From positions 1 to 64,000 of the forward strand of contig NZ_JAPNLE010000007.1 of the NCBI RefSeq assembly GCF_026627925.1: 64,000 nucleotides of DNA, in the 5' to 3' direction. The notes beneath the pieces are model-generated. The model did no database searches, was not told the DNA's origin, and worked only from the letters and a program-made list of their open reading frames with translations. Shown here one piece after another: positions 1 to 7,966 of the stretch; the first letter of the stretch is position 1, and each line of letters begins with the position of its first letter. Both the position numbers and the translations under genes were made by a program. Source of the DNA: Cupriavidus sp. D39. Lineage in GTDB: Bacteria > Pseudomonadota > Gammaproteobacteria > Burkholderiales > Burkholderiaceae.

Positions 1-138
1 GCCGTCTTGCTCGGTAAAGTACGCTGCCTCCGGCTTGATCGTCGCCAGGATACGCTCAATGACCTCGCCCACCTTCCCGCCCCTGACGAGAACGTTGAAG
101 GGCTCATGAGGAAATTCGACTGTGAGTAGCATCTTCAT
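1..138 (-). CDS. Conserved hypothetical protein, 3' part beyond window
   Basis: The first 46 codons of a gene that runs out of the window at base 1. The start ATG at 138-136 is preceded by a good ribosome binding site (GGAGAAGG). The protein begins MKMLLTVEFPHEPFN and has a short beta-strand opening followed by a helix, like small cytosolic proteins of about 90 residues found in many proteobacteria and actinobacteria. I do not know its function. Nothing downstream can be seen. Confidence 0.6.
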   Translation of the reverse strand, partial: MKMLLTVEFPHEPFNVLVRGGKVGEVIERILATIKPEAAYFTEQDG

Positions 139-517
139 GATCCACCTTCTCCTTACATAGTCGCTGCCCGGTAGCCAGACTGTTGCCTCAGGCGCTCCTG
201 CCGCTTAACGTTGTCGCTGGCGGTGGGTGGGCAAACCGATGCCGCCGCTCGCCGGCGCGCCGATACTACAAGATAGCACCGGCCACTGAAAAAGCTAGTT
301 GGCGGCCCGTCCAAGCGCGCCGCGGACATTCTTGAACGCTTGAGCACGCGATCCTCCTTGGCAGTGGCACAGCAGGAGCGACTGCGTTGTTAGGCCGAGT
401 GGCGTTCGGCGCTGCTTCGGCTGCTAGCCAACTCCGGCTTGATGGGGCGCTTGCATTCGGAACCGGATCGCCGACTGGGTAATGCTCGAGGCTTGGCCGG
501 GATTCGGGGTGAGACGC
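139..517. other. Stretch without a recognisable gene
   Basis: About 380 bases between the partial gene at the window start and the small protein at 518-688. Reading frames here are short and carry no motif I recognise. It probably holds the promoter of the leftmost gene, but no convincing -35/-10 pair was identified. Confidence 0.4.
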
Positions 518-688
518 TCATGCCGTCTTCTCCGAAGGCGCAGGTTCGAAGATGAAATTCGCGGCGGCGTAGCTGGCGTTGCAGTCCCAGACTTCCTTGC
601 CGTCGCGGAAGAAAGTGCACCAGCGGCCATCACTGACACAGCGCGCCCGCGGAAACACTTCCTCGTGGCCATTCACAATGGCCAGCAT
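518..688 (-). CDS. Small unknown protein, paralogue of 3187-3450, possibly truncated
   Basis: A 56-codon frame, beginning at an internal start near 688, encodes a product with the segment HEEVFPRARCVSDGRWCTFF followed by RDGKEVWDCNASYAAANF. The same pattern occurs at 3187-3450 (HDEVFPGAQCISDGKWVTFY, then KDGEEVWACNAVYAAAHF). The two clearly belong to one family. This copy lacks the N-terminal 30 or so residues of the other and abuts the decayed DNA-binding gene upstream, so it may be a remnant or a 3' part fused to that gene. Function unknown; no signal peptide or membrane segment. Confidence 0.45.
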   Translation of the reverse strand: MLAIVNGHEEVFPRARCVSDGRWCTFFRDGKEVWDCNASYAAANFIFEPAPSEKTA

Positions 689-990
689 ATGGCTGGTCGG
701 CCACCACCACCACCGCAACCGGCGCCTGGTCGTGCTGTGCCTCCGCCTCGCTCGCCTGCAGCACCACCTCCGTACGCAAAGCGGCCAGCTCACCGGCGGC
801 GGCCGGCCTGCCAGATAGACTGCACGGCATTGGCGGAGATCGACTTGAGCGCACCCGGCAGTTCAGGGAGCGCGATGGTCACGCGCATCTTGTCGCACAG
901 GTCCTCTCAGAACTGTGCCAGGACCTCGGCTGGCGTGCCCATGCGGGCCATAGAGCTTGTTGGCGGTGGGGGTGATGCCGTACCTAAAAA
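630..990 (-). pseudogene. Remnant of a KfrA-like DNA-binding protein gene
   Basis: Across three minus-strand frames one can read GITPTANKLY, then MGTPAEVLAQF, a TGA stop where Trp is expected, then EDLCDKMRVTIALPELPGAL, ANAVQSIWQA and AGELAALRTEVVLQASEAEA. A helix-turn-helix-like N-terminus followed by a helical, coiled-coil-prone stretch resembles the KfrA N-terminal family of plasmid-borne DNA-binding proteins. The gene is broken by a nonsense codon and at least two frameshifts. A second relic with the same VQSIW segment lies at 55300-55505. The family assignment is from recognition only. Confidence 0.4.
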
Positions 991-1142
991 AGCAAGGCAC
1001 AGACCTCGCGGGTCTCGGGGAACTGCGCACGGACGGCGGCCACGTCTGCGGAGAGATGCGGTTGGGAGAATCAGGAGCCGAGCGCTGTGAGGGCCACTCA
1101 GACCGCGGCATGGCCGCAGTGTCGCGCTGTCGCCTGACCGCA

Positions 1143-1804
1143 CTAACCGTTCGATGTCCAAGCGTCGTCCGTTGGCGCGAGGCCAATTTGATTGGCCGCC
1201 AGATAGGGCCCCAATCCGGGAAAGTCGAACAGCCGAGTTGGCATACCTGCTAGTACCAGTTGGGCACGGTCATCGAAGATAGCAACGCTAGGCTCCCCGC
1301 CAGGCGTGACTGAAAATACAAGCCGTCGATCCGAGGAAATGCCGCGTGCAGCGCCGAACTCCACAGGTTCGGGCCAAGGTAATCAGTGACCGAAAACACG
1401 CGAGCGTCCATGCCAAGGGTAGTCAGCGGGCCGGTAAGATCAGCGAGCACTAAAGGTCGCCTATCGGCCACGGCCAGCCGGCAAATGCATCGACTGCTTA
1501 GTTCATGCTCATCGAGCAGTAGCGGCAGGTGTTGTCCTTGGAAGCGCTCCCGAATGACCGCTTCGGCCATGCACGCGGCAAAGCTGGGAGCTGCATAAAG
1601 GACGCCGAACTCGCCGCCGGCTGCATCGAACCGGTAATGGGTCACGCCCGGCGCGCGGCGGTTGTAGTAAATAGGGTCCAGGTGCGCGCGATGGATCCGC
1701 CAGAGCGCTACCCTCTCGAGATCGAGCATCTTTGTGGTAAGCCGACGGTCGGCCAGGTCGGCCGGCGGCAGCGGACACCCCAGATCTTCTGCGCTAAAGG
1801 TCAT
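1143..1804 (-). pseudogene. RES-domain toxin (NAD+ phosphorylase type), frameshifted
   Basis: The protein begins MTFSAEDLGCPLPP and runs through the RES core (WRIHRAHLDPIYYN, HYRFDAAGGEFGVLYAA, ALHAAFPRIDGLYF). RES toxins of this type degrade cellular NAD+ and pair with Xre/MbcA-like antitoxins. The open frame ends early at 1250. The expected C-terminus (EPSVAIFDDRAQLVLAGM, then FDFPGLGPYLAANQIGL) continues in another frame to 1143. One missing base in the C4 run at 1295-1298 explains the shift. The start overlaps the antitoxin stop by ATGA, so the pair is translationally coupled. The break may be decay or a sequence error. Confidence 0.75.
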
Positions 1805-2555
1805 GCGGCGCCCTGCTCGTCGCGGTACCGCGCGTCGACGAGCCGCACAACGGCGTTTATTGGGGCCGCTGCATCGGCGATCCAATCCGCCGGCGTGCGT
1901 CCCTCCAGGCCTTCTTGCGGGCGATGCAGAAAATTATGGATAACCCAACTGCTCGCGCCGGCAGCCACAAATGGTGCAAGCACAGCGGTCAGCCGCTCGG
2001 AATCGACGTGGAACTGCCACGACGGATAGCGAAACCCTCGCTCGCGCCCCGGCAGCACGAGGGCATAGAGGCGACCCGCCTGGCGGTCCTGGTTGATGGC
2101 GCGGTCCGAACGTCCTGCATAAAGCGCGGCGTCCTTAAGAGACAGGTTTTCTGGCTGTTCCCACTCCCGGGCAGCTGCCAGTCGACCACGTTCGCGCGCC
2201 TCTTGCAGCGGATCGGAATGCGCTGCCCCGCCGGCATGTGCCACAGTCTCCCCGGCAGCAATAAAAGGACGCTCGCGGACCGGACGATTTGGCTTCGCAA
2301 AGATGCGGACGATCCGACCGAGTGCCGCGTCCAGTTCGTGTTGGACTTCGACGGACAACGCGACCTCACGGGATGCGTCGTTGACGAGCGCCACTGCCGT
2401 CTCAATTAGCTCCCGGGGGTGGCGTGTTGCTGGTCGCGCGCTACCGCAGACGATGCAGCACGACGAGCGCGGGCACTCGGGAGCTGCGTAGCTTCGAGCC
2501 GGACAGGGGCGGCCGGGAAACGCGCGCGAAGAGAGATACGGCGGTGTAGGGTCAT
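1801..2555 (-). pseudogene. Xre/MbcA/ParS-type antitoxin, frameshifted near its N-terminus
   Basis: The downstream frame carries the antitoxin body (ELIETAVALVNDASREVAL, EWEQPENLSLKDAALYAGRS, GFRYPSWQF, PADWIADAAAPINAVVRLVD). The last part is typical of the C-terminal toxin-binding domain. This frame has no ATG or GTG start after the likely operator at 2551-2586. A frame starting MTLHRRISLRARF at 2555 joins it smoothly if one base is added in the C3-G5 stretch at 2412-2419. It sits directly before the RES toxin with a 4-base overlap. These antitoxins usually repress their own promoter. Start uncertain. Confidence 0.65.
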
Positions 2556-2586
2556 GAACATATGATAGTTCATGAAGTTCATGACG
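2551..2586. promoter_or_regulatory. Probable toxin-antitoxin operator (three GTTCATGA-type repeats)
   Basis: GTCATGAAC at 2551-2559, GTTCATGAA at 2569-2577 and GTTCATGAC at 2578-2586. The first and last are exact reverse complements; the middle one is a direct near-copy. They lie at the 5' end of the antitoxin, where Xre-type antitoxins autoregulate. Binding is inferred. Confidence 0.55.
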
Positions 2587-2589
2587 CCA

Positions 2590-3186
2590 ACTATTTTGGC
2601 CAAGCGTAGCAGTCGAGCACCCCGCCCCTGGTCTATGGCGACTCCCCATCACTTTGAAAGATGGCAAATATGTCTTTTTGTCCACTTTCATGAGGCATTG
2701 TGCCTACCAGCACCCGGCTTAGACGTGGCTTAGACGGGAAAGGCGCTACGCTTGAGCCCCCTCTTTCGTCAGACAGAAAGTGAACCGCAGATTGGGTAGT
2801 CTTCAGGACTCCATACAACGGGCAGCCGGCTTTTCGCTAGCGTCCATAGCACCTTCGGAGATATGCCGATTCTGCAGGTGGCTGTGCATCGCCTCACAGC
2901 GGATCAACATCGTCGCCGCGGGTTCCCCGTCAGCGCCGGGACTGCCAGCTTCCGCGGCGCCCCGCAGATAGACTTGCCGGGAGACCACGGCGATGTTCAC
3001 AACCGACGCCGAACGCTCGGACTGCAAGGAGGAGGTATTGCGCCATGGCGAAACTGCACCTTATAGCAGCGAGGAGATTTGGCGGTGAGGCTACACGAGG
3101 ATGTCTCGGGACGGTGCCACGCCGTTGCGGGATTGACACAATCCGGCTCGCCGCGGCGGGTCGGATCGCGCGTTGCGTGACAGCGC
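2590..3186. other. Stretch without a recognisable gene
   Basis: About 600 bases between the toxin-antitoxin locus and the small protein at 3187. Only short frames on both strands, none with a convincing ribosome binding site or a recognisable product. Nothing else was seen. Confidence 0.4.
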
Positions 3187-3450
3187 ATGGCGGTACTGAA
3201 GAGAATGTCCAGAAAAGCGATCGAGGCCTTACCGACCGGCCGCTACTGGGCCACGCCACGCGCGCCCTTCCCGCTGGACGGTCCCAATGGCCATGATGAG
3301 GTCTTCCCCGGCGCCCAATGCATCAGCGACGGCAAATGGGTCACCTTCTATAAGGACGGGGAAGAAGTATGGGCGTGCAATGCCGTGTATGCCGCCGCCC
3401 ATTTCGATTTTGCACCGGTTCCAACCCACCGCTCGCCGACGGACAACTGA
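3187..3450 (+). CDS. Small unknown protein, paralogue of 518-688
   Basis: An 87-residue product with a basic N-terminus (MAVLKRMSRKAIEALPTGRY) and a central HDEVFPGAQCISDGKWVTFY segment shared with 518-688. Spacing of small, aromatic and charged residues suggests a compact beta fold. There is no signal peptide or transmembrane segment. The start is uncertain; a second ATG follows six codons later. Immediately downstream lies an insertion sequence (from 3505), so any partner gene on that side has been separated from it. I do not recognise the family. Confidence 0.5.
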   Translation: MAVLKRMSRKAIEALPTGRYWATPRAPFPLDGPNGHDEVFPGAQCISDGKWVTFYKDGEEVWACNAVYAAAHFDFAPVPTHRSPTDN

Positions 3451-3504
3451 GGGTCGGACGGTTCCCCGGGCCGTGGGGTACGTTTCGACAAACAGTCGAG
3501 TCCA

Positions 3505-5137
3505 TGTCCAGGCTAAATTCAAATGTCCGCCCAGTGGCTAGATCAGAATGTCCGGTTTAATGCAGGATGGTTTTGGTTCTTTTGCGTCTTTTTCTTGGCT
3601 GTTTCCGTAAGGCAGTCGAGCTGGCCTGAGGCGGTAAGGTATCTACAGGGTGGGGCGGTTGCGCCAGTTCATCGATGGCGCGACGCAAGTCTTCCGCATT
3701 CAGCTGCCGTTGTGGTTTCGTGCCCGGGGTCGCCTGTTCGGGCCGTTGCCGCGGTTTTTGACCGGTCAGCGTGCGCGATGGTGTCGCTAGGATGCGACGA
3801 TTGTCGCGCTGGGCCTGCACGCGCTGGGCGATCTCCAGCACATGTCCCAGCCGCTTGTTTTCCACCACCGCACCCTGATTGATCTCGGACAGCCGGTCAT
3901 AGAGGACGTAGGGCAGGGAAGTCCCGTCGGCCCACAACTCGATGCGGCCGTCCGGATACTCGGCCACTTCGATGTAGCGATGAATCAAGGAGCGCTGCTC
4001 GGGTTGGTCCGTGATGAGGTACAGCTTGCGGTCGTATTGCAGCGTCAGTCGGTTGGAGACTTTGCGCCATTCACGCCAGGTAAAGATGCGCTCGAGGTCC
4101 TCGTCGGGCCGCACGGGACGGTGCGCGTTGAAGTCGCTTCTTGGCATCTTGGCGAACCGCACATTGAAGTCCGCCAGGAAGACCGGGGCAAAGGCATTGG
4201 CCTCGGCCAGCGTCGAGATGCCGCGCTGGCGCAGCTCCTTGACCAGCCGGTCCTGCAGCGTGCCATTCATTCGCTCCACACGGCCCTTGGCCTGACTGCT
4301 GTTGGCGCACAGGCTCTCGATGTTCAGCTCGTACAGCACGCGCCCGAACTGCGTATAGTCCCGCCCAGTCGTAACACCTTTGGCATTGACCCGAAAGATA
4401 CTGGCCTTGTCGCTGTAGAACGCCACCGGCTTGCCATGGCGCTCAATATAGGCCCGCGTCGCGGCAAAATAGGCGAAAGTCGATTCGGTCGGCACGAACA
4501 GCAACTGCATCAGGCGGCTGGTGGCATCGTCGACATAGACCAGCAGCGTGCACATGGGCGCCCGCTCCTCGAACCACGCGTGCTCGCTACCATCGATCTG
4601 CACCAGTTCACCCAGGCAGGCGCGGCGCTTGCGCGGCTGGTGCATCTTGGGCGGGCGCAGCTTCCTGGGGACCCAGAAGCCGGCGTCAATCATGATCCGG
4701 CGCACCGTCTCCTTGGCCAGCTCGATGCCATGGCGCTCGCGCAGCTTCTCGCAGGCGAGCGTGGGGCCGTAATCGGCGTAATGCTGCTGGATTAGCGCGC
4801 GTGCCTGCGCTTCGAGCATCCGTGGCAGTTGGCGATGGCCTGGCTGCCCACGCTGGCGCGACAGCAAGCCCATAGGGCCATCGGCTCGCCAGCGCTGGAC
4901 CAGCCGCCGGACTTGCCGCGCCGTCAAATCCAGGCGCTCTGCGGCGCGCCATTGCGCCAGGAGGCCCTCGGCCGTTGCCTGAATGACCTTGAAGCGGTCA
5001 ACTTCGCGCAGACTCATGGTGATCAACCCTCGATCCTTCATGGCGCGCTCCCGTCCAACCCAGGCGCTACCAGTATAGGTCTATCCAGAGGACATTCTAA
5101 TGTGGCTGGAAGCGGACATTCTGATTTGGCCTTTACA
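3505..5137 (-). mobile_element. Insertion sequence, ISNCY/IS1202-like, complete with 5-bp target duplication
   Basis: A 1,633-bp element whose ends start TGT and finish ACA and align as imperfect inverted repeats. Each end holds two copies of an (A)GAATGTCC-type motif, the likely transposase sites. Five bases, GTCCA, are duplicated at 3500-3504 and 5138-5142. It carries one transposase gene, which is uninterrupted, so the element may be active. Confidence 0.8.
3557..5041 (-). CDS. Transposase, ISNCY/IS1202-like family, DDE type
   Basis: A 494-residue protein. Residues about 10-125 hold helix-turn-helix segments (LTARQVRRLVQRWRADGPMG, YGPTLACEKLRERHGIELAK). Residues about 140-310 hold an rve-like DDE integrase core: LVQIDGSEHAWFEER (first Asp), then FYSDKASIFR (second Asp) and GRVERMNGTLQDRLVKELR (Glu). 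The basic C-terminal tail ends KQPRKRRKRTKTILH. It catalyses transposition of the element at 3505-5137, inside which it lies alone. Length and domain order fit ISNCY-type transposases; family placement is by recognition. Confidence 0.85.
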   Translation of the reverse strand: MKDRGLITMSLREVDRFKVIQATAEGLLAQWRAAERLDLTARQVRRLVQRWRADGPMGLLSRQRGQPGHRQLPRMLEAQARALIQQHYADYGPTLACEKLRERHGIELAKETVRRIMIDAGFWVPRKLRPPKMHQPRKRRACLGELVQIDGSEHAWFEERAPMCTLLVYVDDATSRLMQLLFVPTESTFAYFAATRAYIERHGKPVAFYSDKASIFRVNAKGVTTGRDYTQFGRVLYELNIESLCANSSQAKGRVERMNGTLQDRLVKELRQRGISTLAEANAFAPVFLADFNVRFAKMPRSDFNAHRPVRPDEDLERIFTWREWRKVSNRLTLQYDRKLYLITDQPEQRSLIHRYIEVAEYPDGRIELWADGTSLPYVLYDRLSEINQGAVVENKRLGHVLEIAQRVQAQRDNRRILATPSRTLTGQKPRQRPEQATPGTKPQRQLNAEDLRRAIDELAQPPHPVDTLPPQASSTALRKQPRKRRKRTKTILH

Positions 5138-5324
5138 GTCCATTTTTCGCGGACCGGGCGTTATGTTAAACAAGGTGAATACGTTGGCAGAGCAGCTGCG
5201 GGCGGTGGCGACGTTGCCAGGCAAGGGCTGTGACAGGCCTGGATCGGCCCGGCATCAATCCTGGCCTTTCCTGACGCCAGTTGGTGCTATCTGCACTTGA
5301 CTTGCAACACTGAAATAATCATTT

Positions 5325-6899
5325 CTCAACATTAGACATGCGAATGGCTGCCTCACCGGCTGCGAAGGTGGTCGTCAACGAGGCGATTTGGCAATGGAAA
5401 CAGCGATGAGACGCCGTCAGAAGCGCGCGCGGGCAATCCTACGAGGTCGGTCGCGTGTCGTTGCGTGGCGTTGGCCACTGGAATTTCTGGGACTTGCGAT
5501 TCAGGCCGTCGCGAAACGCAAGTCCGGTAAATTCCATGCGCAGCCACTGCGTGACCAGACCGGCCGTGACGGGCTGATTCATGCGCCATGGTGCGACCGC
5601 GTTCATCGGGAAGGTCTCGACAAGCACCAGACTCAGCAGTTGGTTCAAAGTCCAGGCCATCGAGCGAATTTGCATCCACAACTCCAGCACGGTGCGCGAT
5701 TGCTGCCAGAGATTGCTCACGCCGAACCAGCGCTTGAGATTGTGAAACAGCGGTTCTATGCCCCAGCGGCGCGCGTACAACTGCACGATCTCCTGGGCGC
5801 TCAAGTCCGTTTCGCTCGCGAGCAGCAGACGGGGCTTGGTCCAGGCCTGTTTCTTCGCATCGAAGAACTGGCACCAGACGGCACGCACCAACGCGCCCTT
5901 GAGGAAGCGCGCGCGAGCCTCGGCAGAGCGCAGGCGAACCTGCTGGTCTTTGCCATAGAGCGGCATGCGCAGTTCGATCGCGGGCAGTGCTTCGATGGCC
6001 TCGGCGTTCAGGCGCTCGCCATAGATGCGCTTGCGACCACGTCTGGGTGTGGTTGGCGGTGGCGGCACGAGAAACAGCGCGGTGTCGATGCGCGCCTGTC
6101 CAATCACGTGCATTTGTCTGCGCAGCAAAGGCAATACCAGGCGGGCGCGCATGAACCACGAATCGAACAGTACGCGCACCGGCTTGTTGGCCACGCCCGC
6201 CAGAGAGCGGACCAGCACCAGCGCGATTTTCAGCTTGTTGCGGTTGCCGGTGTTTGGCACCAGCCGCGAGAGAATTGGCAGCACCAGGTTGACCCCGCCG
6301 TTGCCCAGCGCGCTCACGCCCAGCGTAACCCAGCACTGGGCCCGTATGAATTGCGGCCGATTGATCTTGCGGCTGTGGTCGTGGCGATACGCGCAACCGG
6401 GCGCCTGCTCCGAGGAGCGCGGCACCAGCGTATCGTCGATGACCAGTGTCAGCACATCGCATGGCAGCACTGTGAGCACCAGCAAGAACAATTGGCGGGC
6501 CAAACGCACGGTGCGCAAGCTGCCGCGCCCGAGAAGCTTGTAGTAGGTCGTCCAGTGCCTGCGTCGCGCGATGGCGCTGATAGCGCGCGTCACCCAGCCT
6601 TCTGGCGAAACCATACAGCCGCACAGCAGCTCGACAAAGCTCCCGCGAGAGCGAATTGGCACGGCCAGAAGCAGAAGGTTGATCCATTCGGACAGACACA
6701 GTCGTACACGGTTGGACAAAGACATGGGCAATCGCAAGAGGACCGAAAACGATCCTCATTGGCCGCCGCGCTGCTTGCGCTAAAACCCGCGCAAGCAGCG
6801 CGGCGGCCACACGATCATTGCCCCATGTCAAGCATTTTTCGATTTCTTGAATCCGTTTCCGACCCGCTCGTTGAGCGGGCCTGAATGTCTAAAGTTGAG
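5325..6899 (-). mobile_element. Insertion sequence, IS4-like, complete with 9-bp target duplication
   Basis: A 1,575-bp element bounded by imperfect inverted repeats: CTCAACATTAGACATGC at the left, and the right end reads CTCAACTTTAGACATTC on the minus strand. TAATCATTT is duplicated at 5316-5324 and 6900-6908. It carries one intact transposase gene. It sits 16 bp beyond the terminator hairpin of the small peptide gene. Confidence 0.8.
5439..6737 (-). CDS. Transposase, IS4-like DDE family
   Basis: A 432-residue protein with an RNase H-like DDE core: LTLVIDDTLVPRSSEQAPG (first Asp), VRVLFDSWFMRARLVLP (second Asp) and YARRWGIEPLFHNLKRW (Glu within a YREK-like segment). An N-terminal start at 6737 is used because it precedes the conserved WINLLLLAVPIRSRGSFVEL region. 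It lies alone in the 1,575-bp element. The 9-bp target duplication fits the IS4 family. A 498-residue open frame on the opposite strand is an artefact of GC-rich coding. Confidence 0.8.
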   Translation of the reverse strand: MRLPMSLSNRVRLCLSEWINLLLLAVPIRSRGSFVELLCGCMVSPEGWVTRAISAIARRRHWTTYYKLLGRGSLRTVRLARQLFLLVLTVLPCDVLTLVIDDTLVPRSSEQAPGCAYRHDHSRKINRPQFIRAQCWVTLGVSALGNGGVNLVLPILSRLVPNTGNRNKLKIALVLVRSLAGVANKPVRVLFDSWFMRARLVLPLLRRQMHVIGQARIDTALFLVPPPPTTPRRGRKRIYGERLNAEAIEALPAIELRMPLYGKDQQVRLRSAEARARFLKGALVRAVWCQFFDAKKQAWTKPRLLLASETDLSAQEIVQLYARRWGIEPLFHNLKRWFGVSNLWQQSRTVLELWMQIRSMAWTLNQLLSLVLVETFPMNAVAPWRMNQPVTAGLVTQWLRMEFTGLAFRDGLNRKSQKFQWPTPRNDTRPTS

Positions 6900-6924
6900 T
6901 AATCATTTGTCAACGCGAAGAATG

Positions 6925-6949
6925 CCCCGACAACTACTGCTTGTCGGGG
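6925..6949 (-). terminator. Hairpin terminator of the 28-residue peptide gene
   Basis: A perfect 9-bp stem (CCCCGACAA/TTGTCGGGG) with a 7-base loop lies 25 bases after the peptide stop codon. No long T-run follows. It could end transcription in either direction. Confidence 0.6.
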
Positions 6950-6974
6950 CGGGCGGTGAGTGCTGTCAAGAGAA

Positions 6975-7061
6975 TCAGCTCTCCTTAACTGCCTCGATTA
7001 CCTTCTCGGCAACCACGGTAACGACAGCAACCACAACAGCCTTGAACACTTCTCCCCACAT
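6975..7061 (-). CDS. 28-residue valine-rich peptide
   Basis: ATG at 7061-7059 follows a strong ribosome binding site (AAGGAG, complement of 7068-7073). The product starts MWGEVFKAVVVAVV and ends EKVIEAVKES: a hydrophobic valine-rich core flanked by charged residues, enough for one membrane-associated or amphipathic helix. It has its own promoter (7151-7179), a 5' leader of about 85 bases and a terminator hairpin. The architecture is like that of small membrane peptides, including type I toxins. I know no family for it. No antisense RNA promoter was identified. Confidence 0.6.
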   Translation of the reverse strand: MWGEVFKAVVVAVVTVVAEKVIEAVKES

Positions 7062-7150
7062 GATGATCTCCTTCAAAAATTAATCTGTAGCAACACTACT
7101 GCCAGATGTTTTGGAACTTCCGCACGCCACAAGGGCTGCGCTTGGCGTGA

Positions 7151-7179
7151 ACTATAAACACCCCCAATACCCGGTGCAA
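7151..7179 (-). promoter_or_regulatory. Sigma-70 promoter of the peptide gene
   Basis: On the minus strand a -35 TTGCAC (7179-7174) and a -10 TATAGT (7156-7151) are separated by exactly 17 bases. The expected start of transcription is near 7144, about 80 bases before the peptide ATG. Confidence 0.6.
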
Positions 7180-7185
7180 TACTCG

Positions 7186-7208
7186 TGCACCAGTGGTGCA
7201 CTGGTGCA
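7186..7208. promoter_or_regulatory. 23-bp operator palindrome between divergent genes
   Basis: TGCACCAGTG at 7186-7195 and its exact complement CACTGGTGCA at 7199-7208 flank a 3-base centre. Further half-site-like GTGCA motifs lie at 7174-7178 and 7215-7219. The site sits just upstream of the peptide promoter and between it and the plus-strand gene at 7279, so one regulator could control both. Confidence 0.6.
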
Positions 7209-7278
7209 TAAGTCAGTGCACTTGCTTCGGGTTGGCGACCCCACCTATCATTGACCCCGTTCACAAAAGGGGCAGGAC

Positions 7279-7656
7279 ATGCACAAACCGATTACATCGC
7301 GACTAGCAAGAAAAGGTATTAATTCTTTAGAGGCACTTGCGCGGGAACTCATTCAGATATATCCCAGTGAATTTGCCGAACTTGAAGCACGTAGCCTCAG
7401 CGCCAGGATCGGGGCACTCAACAAAGGAAATCCGGTCTGGTGGGAAAAGCGGCCGGAACAATTAAAATGCCTGCTTGAATTATCAAACGGGCTCCTGCAC
7501 CAGGTCAATCCCAGCTGCGCCAACCCTCAAGAAACGTTCTTCGGAAGGGGTAGAAGGCCGATGGGAAAGGTTGGCGTCGCTATCTGTTTCTGGCATATGG
7601 TTAGGTGGCCTGCTCGTCGTTCCGAGGCCGCCGATGGCGCCACCAAGGTCGCGTAG
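7279..7656 (+). CDS. Hypothetical protein, possibly truncated
   Basis: Starts MHKPITSRLARKGINSLEAL after GGGGCAGGAC. The first 75 residues form a well-behaved helical domain (ARELIQIYPSEFAELEARSL, GNPVWWEKRPEQLKCLLELS). After about residue 80 the composition changes and a second frame opens, which suggests a frameshift or truncation of a longer protein. It is divergent from the 28-residue peptide gene and shares the operator region with it. Base composition is lower in GC than its neighbours, suggesting transfer. Function not recognised. Confidence 0.5.
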   Translation: MHKPITSRLARKGINSLEALARELIQIYPSEFAELEARSLSARIGALNKGNPVWWEKRPEQLKCLLELSNGLLHQVNPSCANPQETFFGRGRRPMGKVGVAICFWHMVRWPARRSEAADGATKVA

Positions 7657-7682
7657 CATGTCCAACCTGAAACCGTCACCGC

Positions 7683-7943
7683 TCACGGTTCAACAGCGAG
7701 CGAGACAGGTCCGGAGTCGATCCACCTCGACACTTCATCCCTCACGCTGCCTGGCACCGTTCCGCTCAACACCGCGCCGGGCATCGCATCCAGCGCGAGC
7801 GACAAAGCTGTCGTGAACACCTCGTCAGCGAATCCGAAATGCGGCCCGGCGTCGATATTGGCGTCCGCCGTTGAAAGGCGGTCGATGGTGAGCGTCGGCA
7901 CCGTGCCTTTCGTCGTTTGCGGATCGACTAGTGGCCAGGCCAC
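7683..7943 (-). CDS. Hypothetical protein
   Basis: An 86-codon frame downstream of the gene at 7967-8374 on the same strand. The product (MAWPLVDPQTTKGTVPTLTI) shows no motif, signal peptide or membrane segment that I recognise. The ribosome binding site is poor. It may be the 3' part of the same disrupted unit as its neighbour. Confidence 0.3.
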   Translation of the reverse strand: MAWPLVDPQTTKGTVPTLTIDRLSTADANIDAGPHFGFADEVFTTALSLALDAMPGAVLSGTVPGSVRDEVSRWIDSGPVSLAVEP

Positions 7944-7966
7944 GCCGGTGGCTTCGATCAGGGGCT

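Noticed and set aside
5388..6884. 498-codon open frame on the plus strand
   Set aside because: It is antisense to the IS4-like transposase and has no recognisable motif; GC-rich coding leaves the opposite frame open.
6975..7061. 28-residue peptide as a proven type I toxin
   Set aside because: The peptide gene itself is kept, but no antisense RNA promoter was seen, so the toxin label is not supported.
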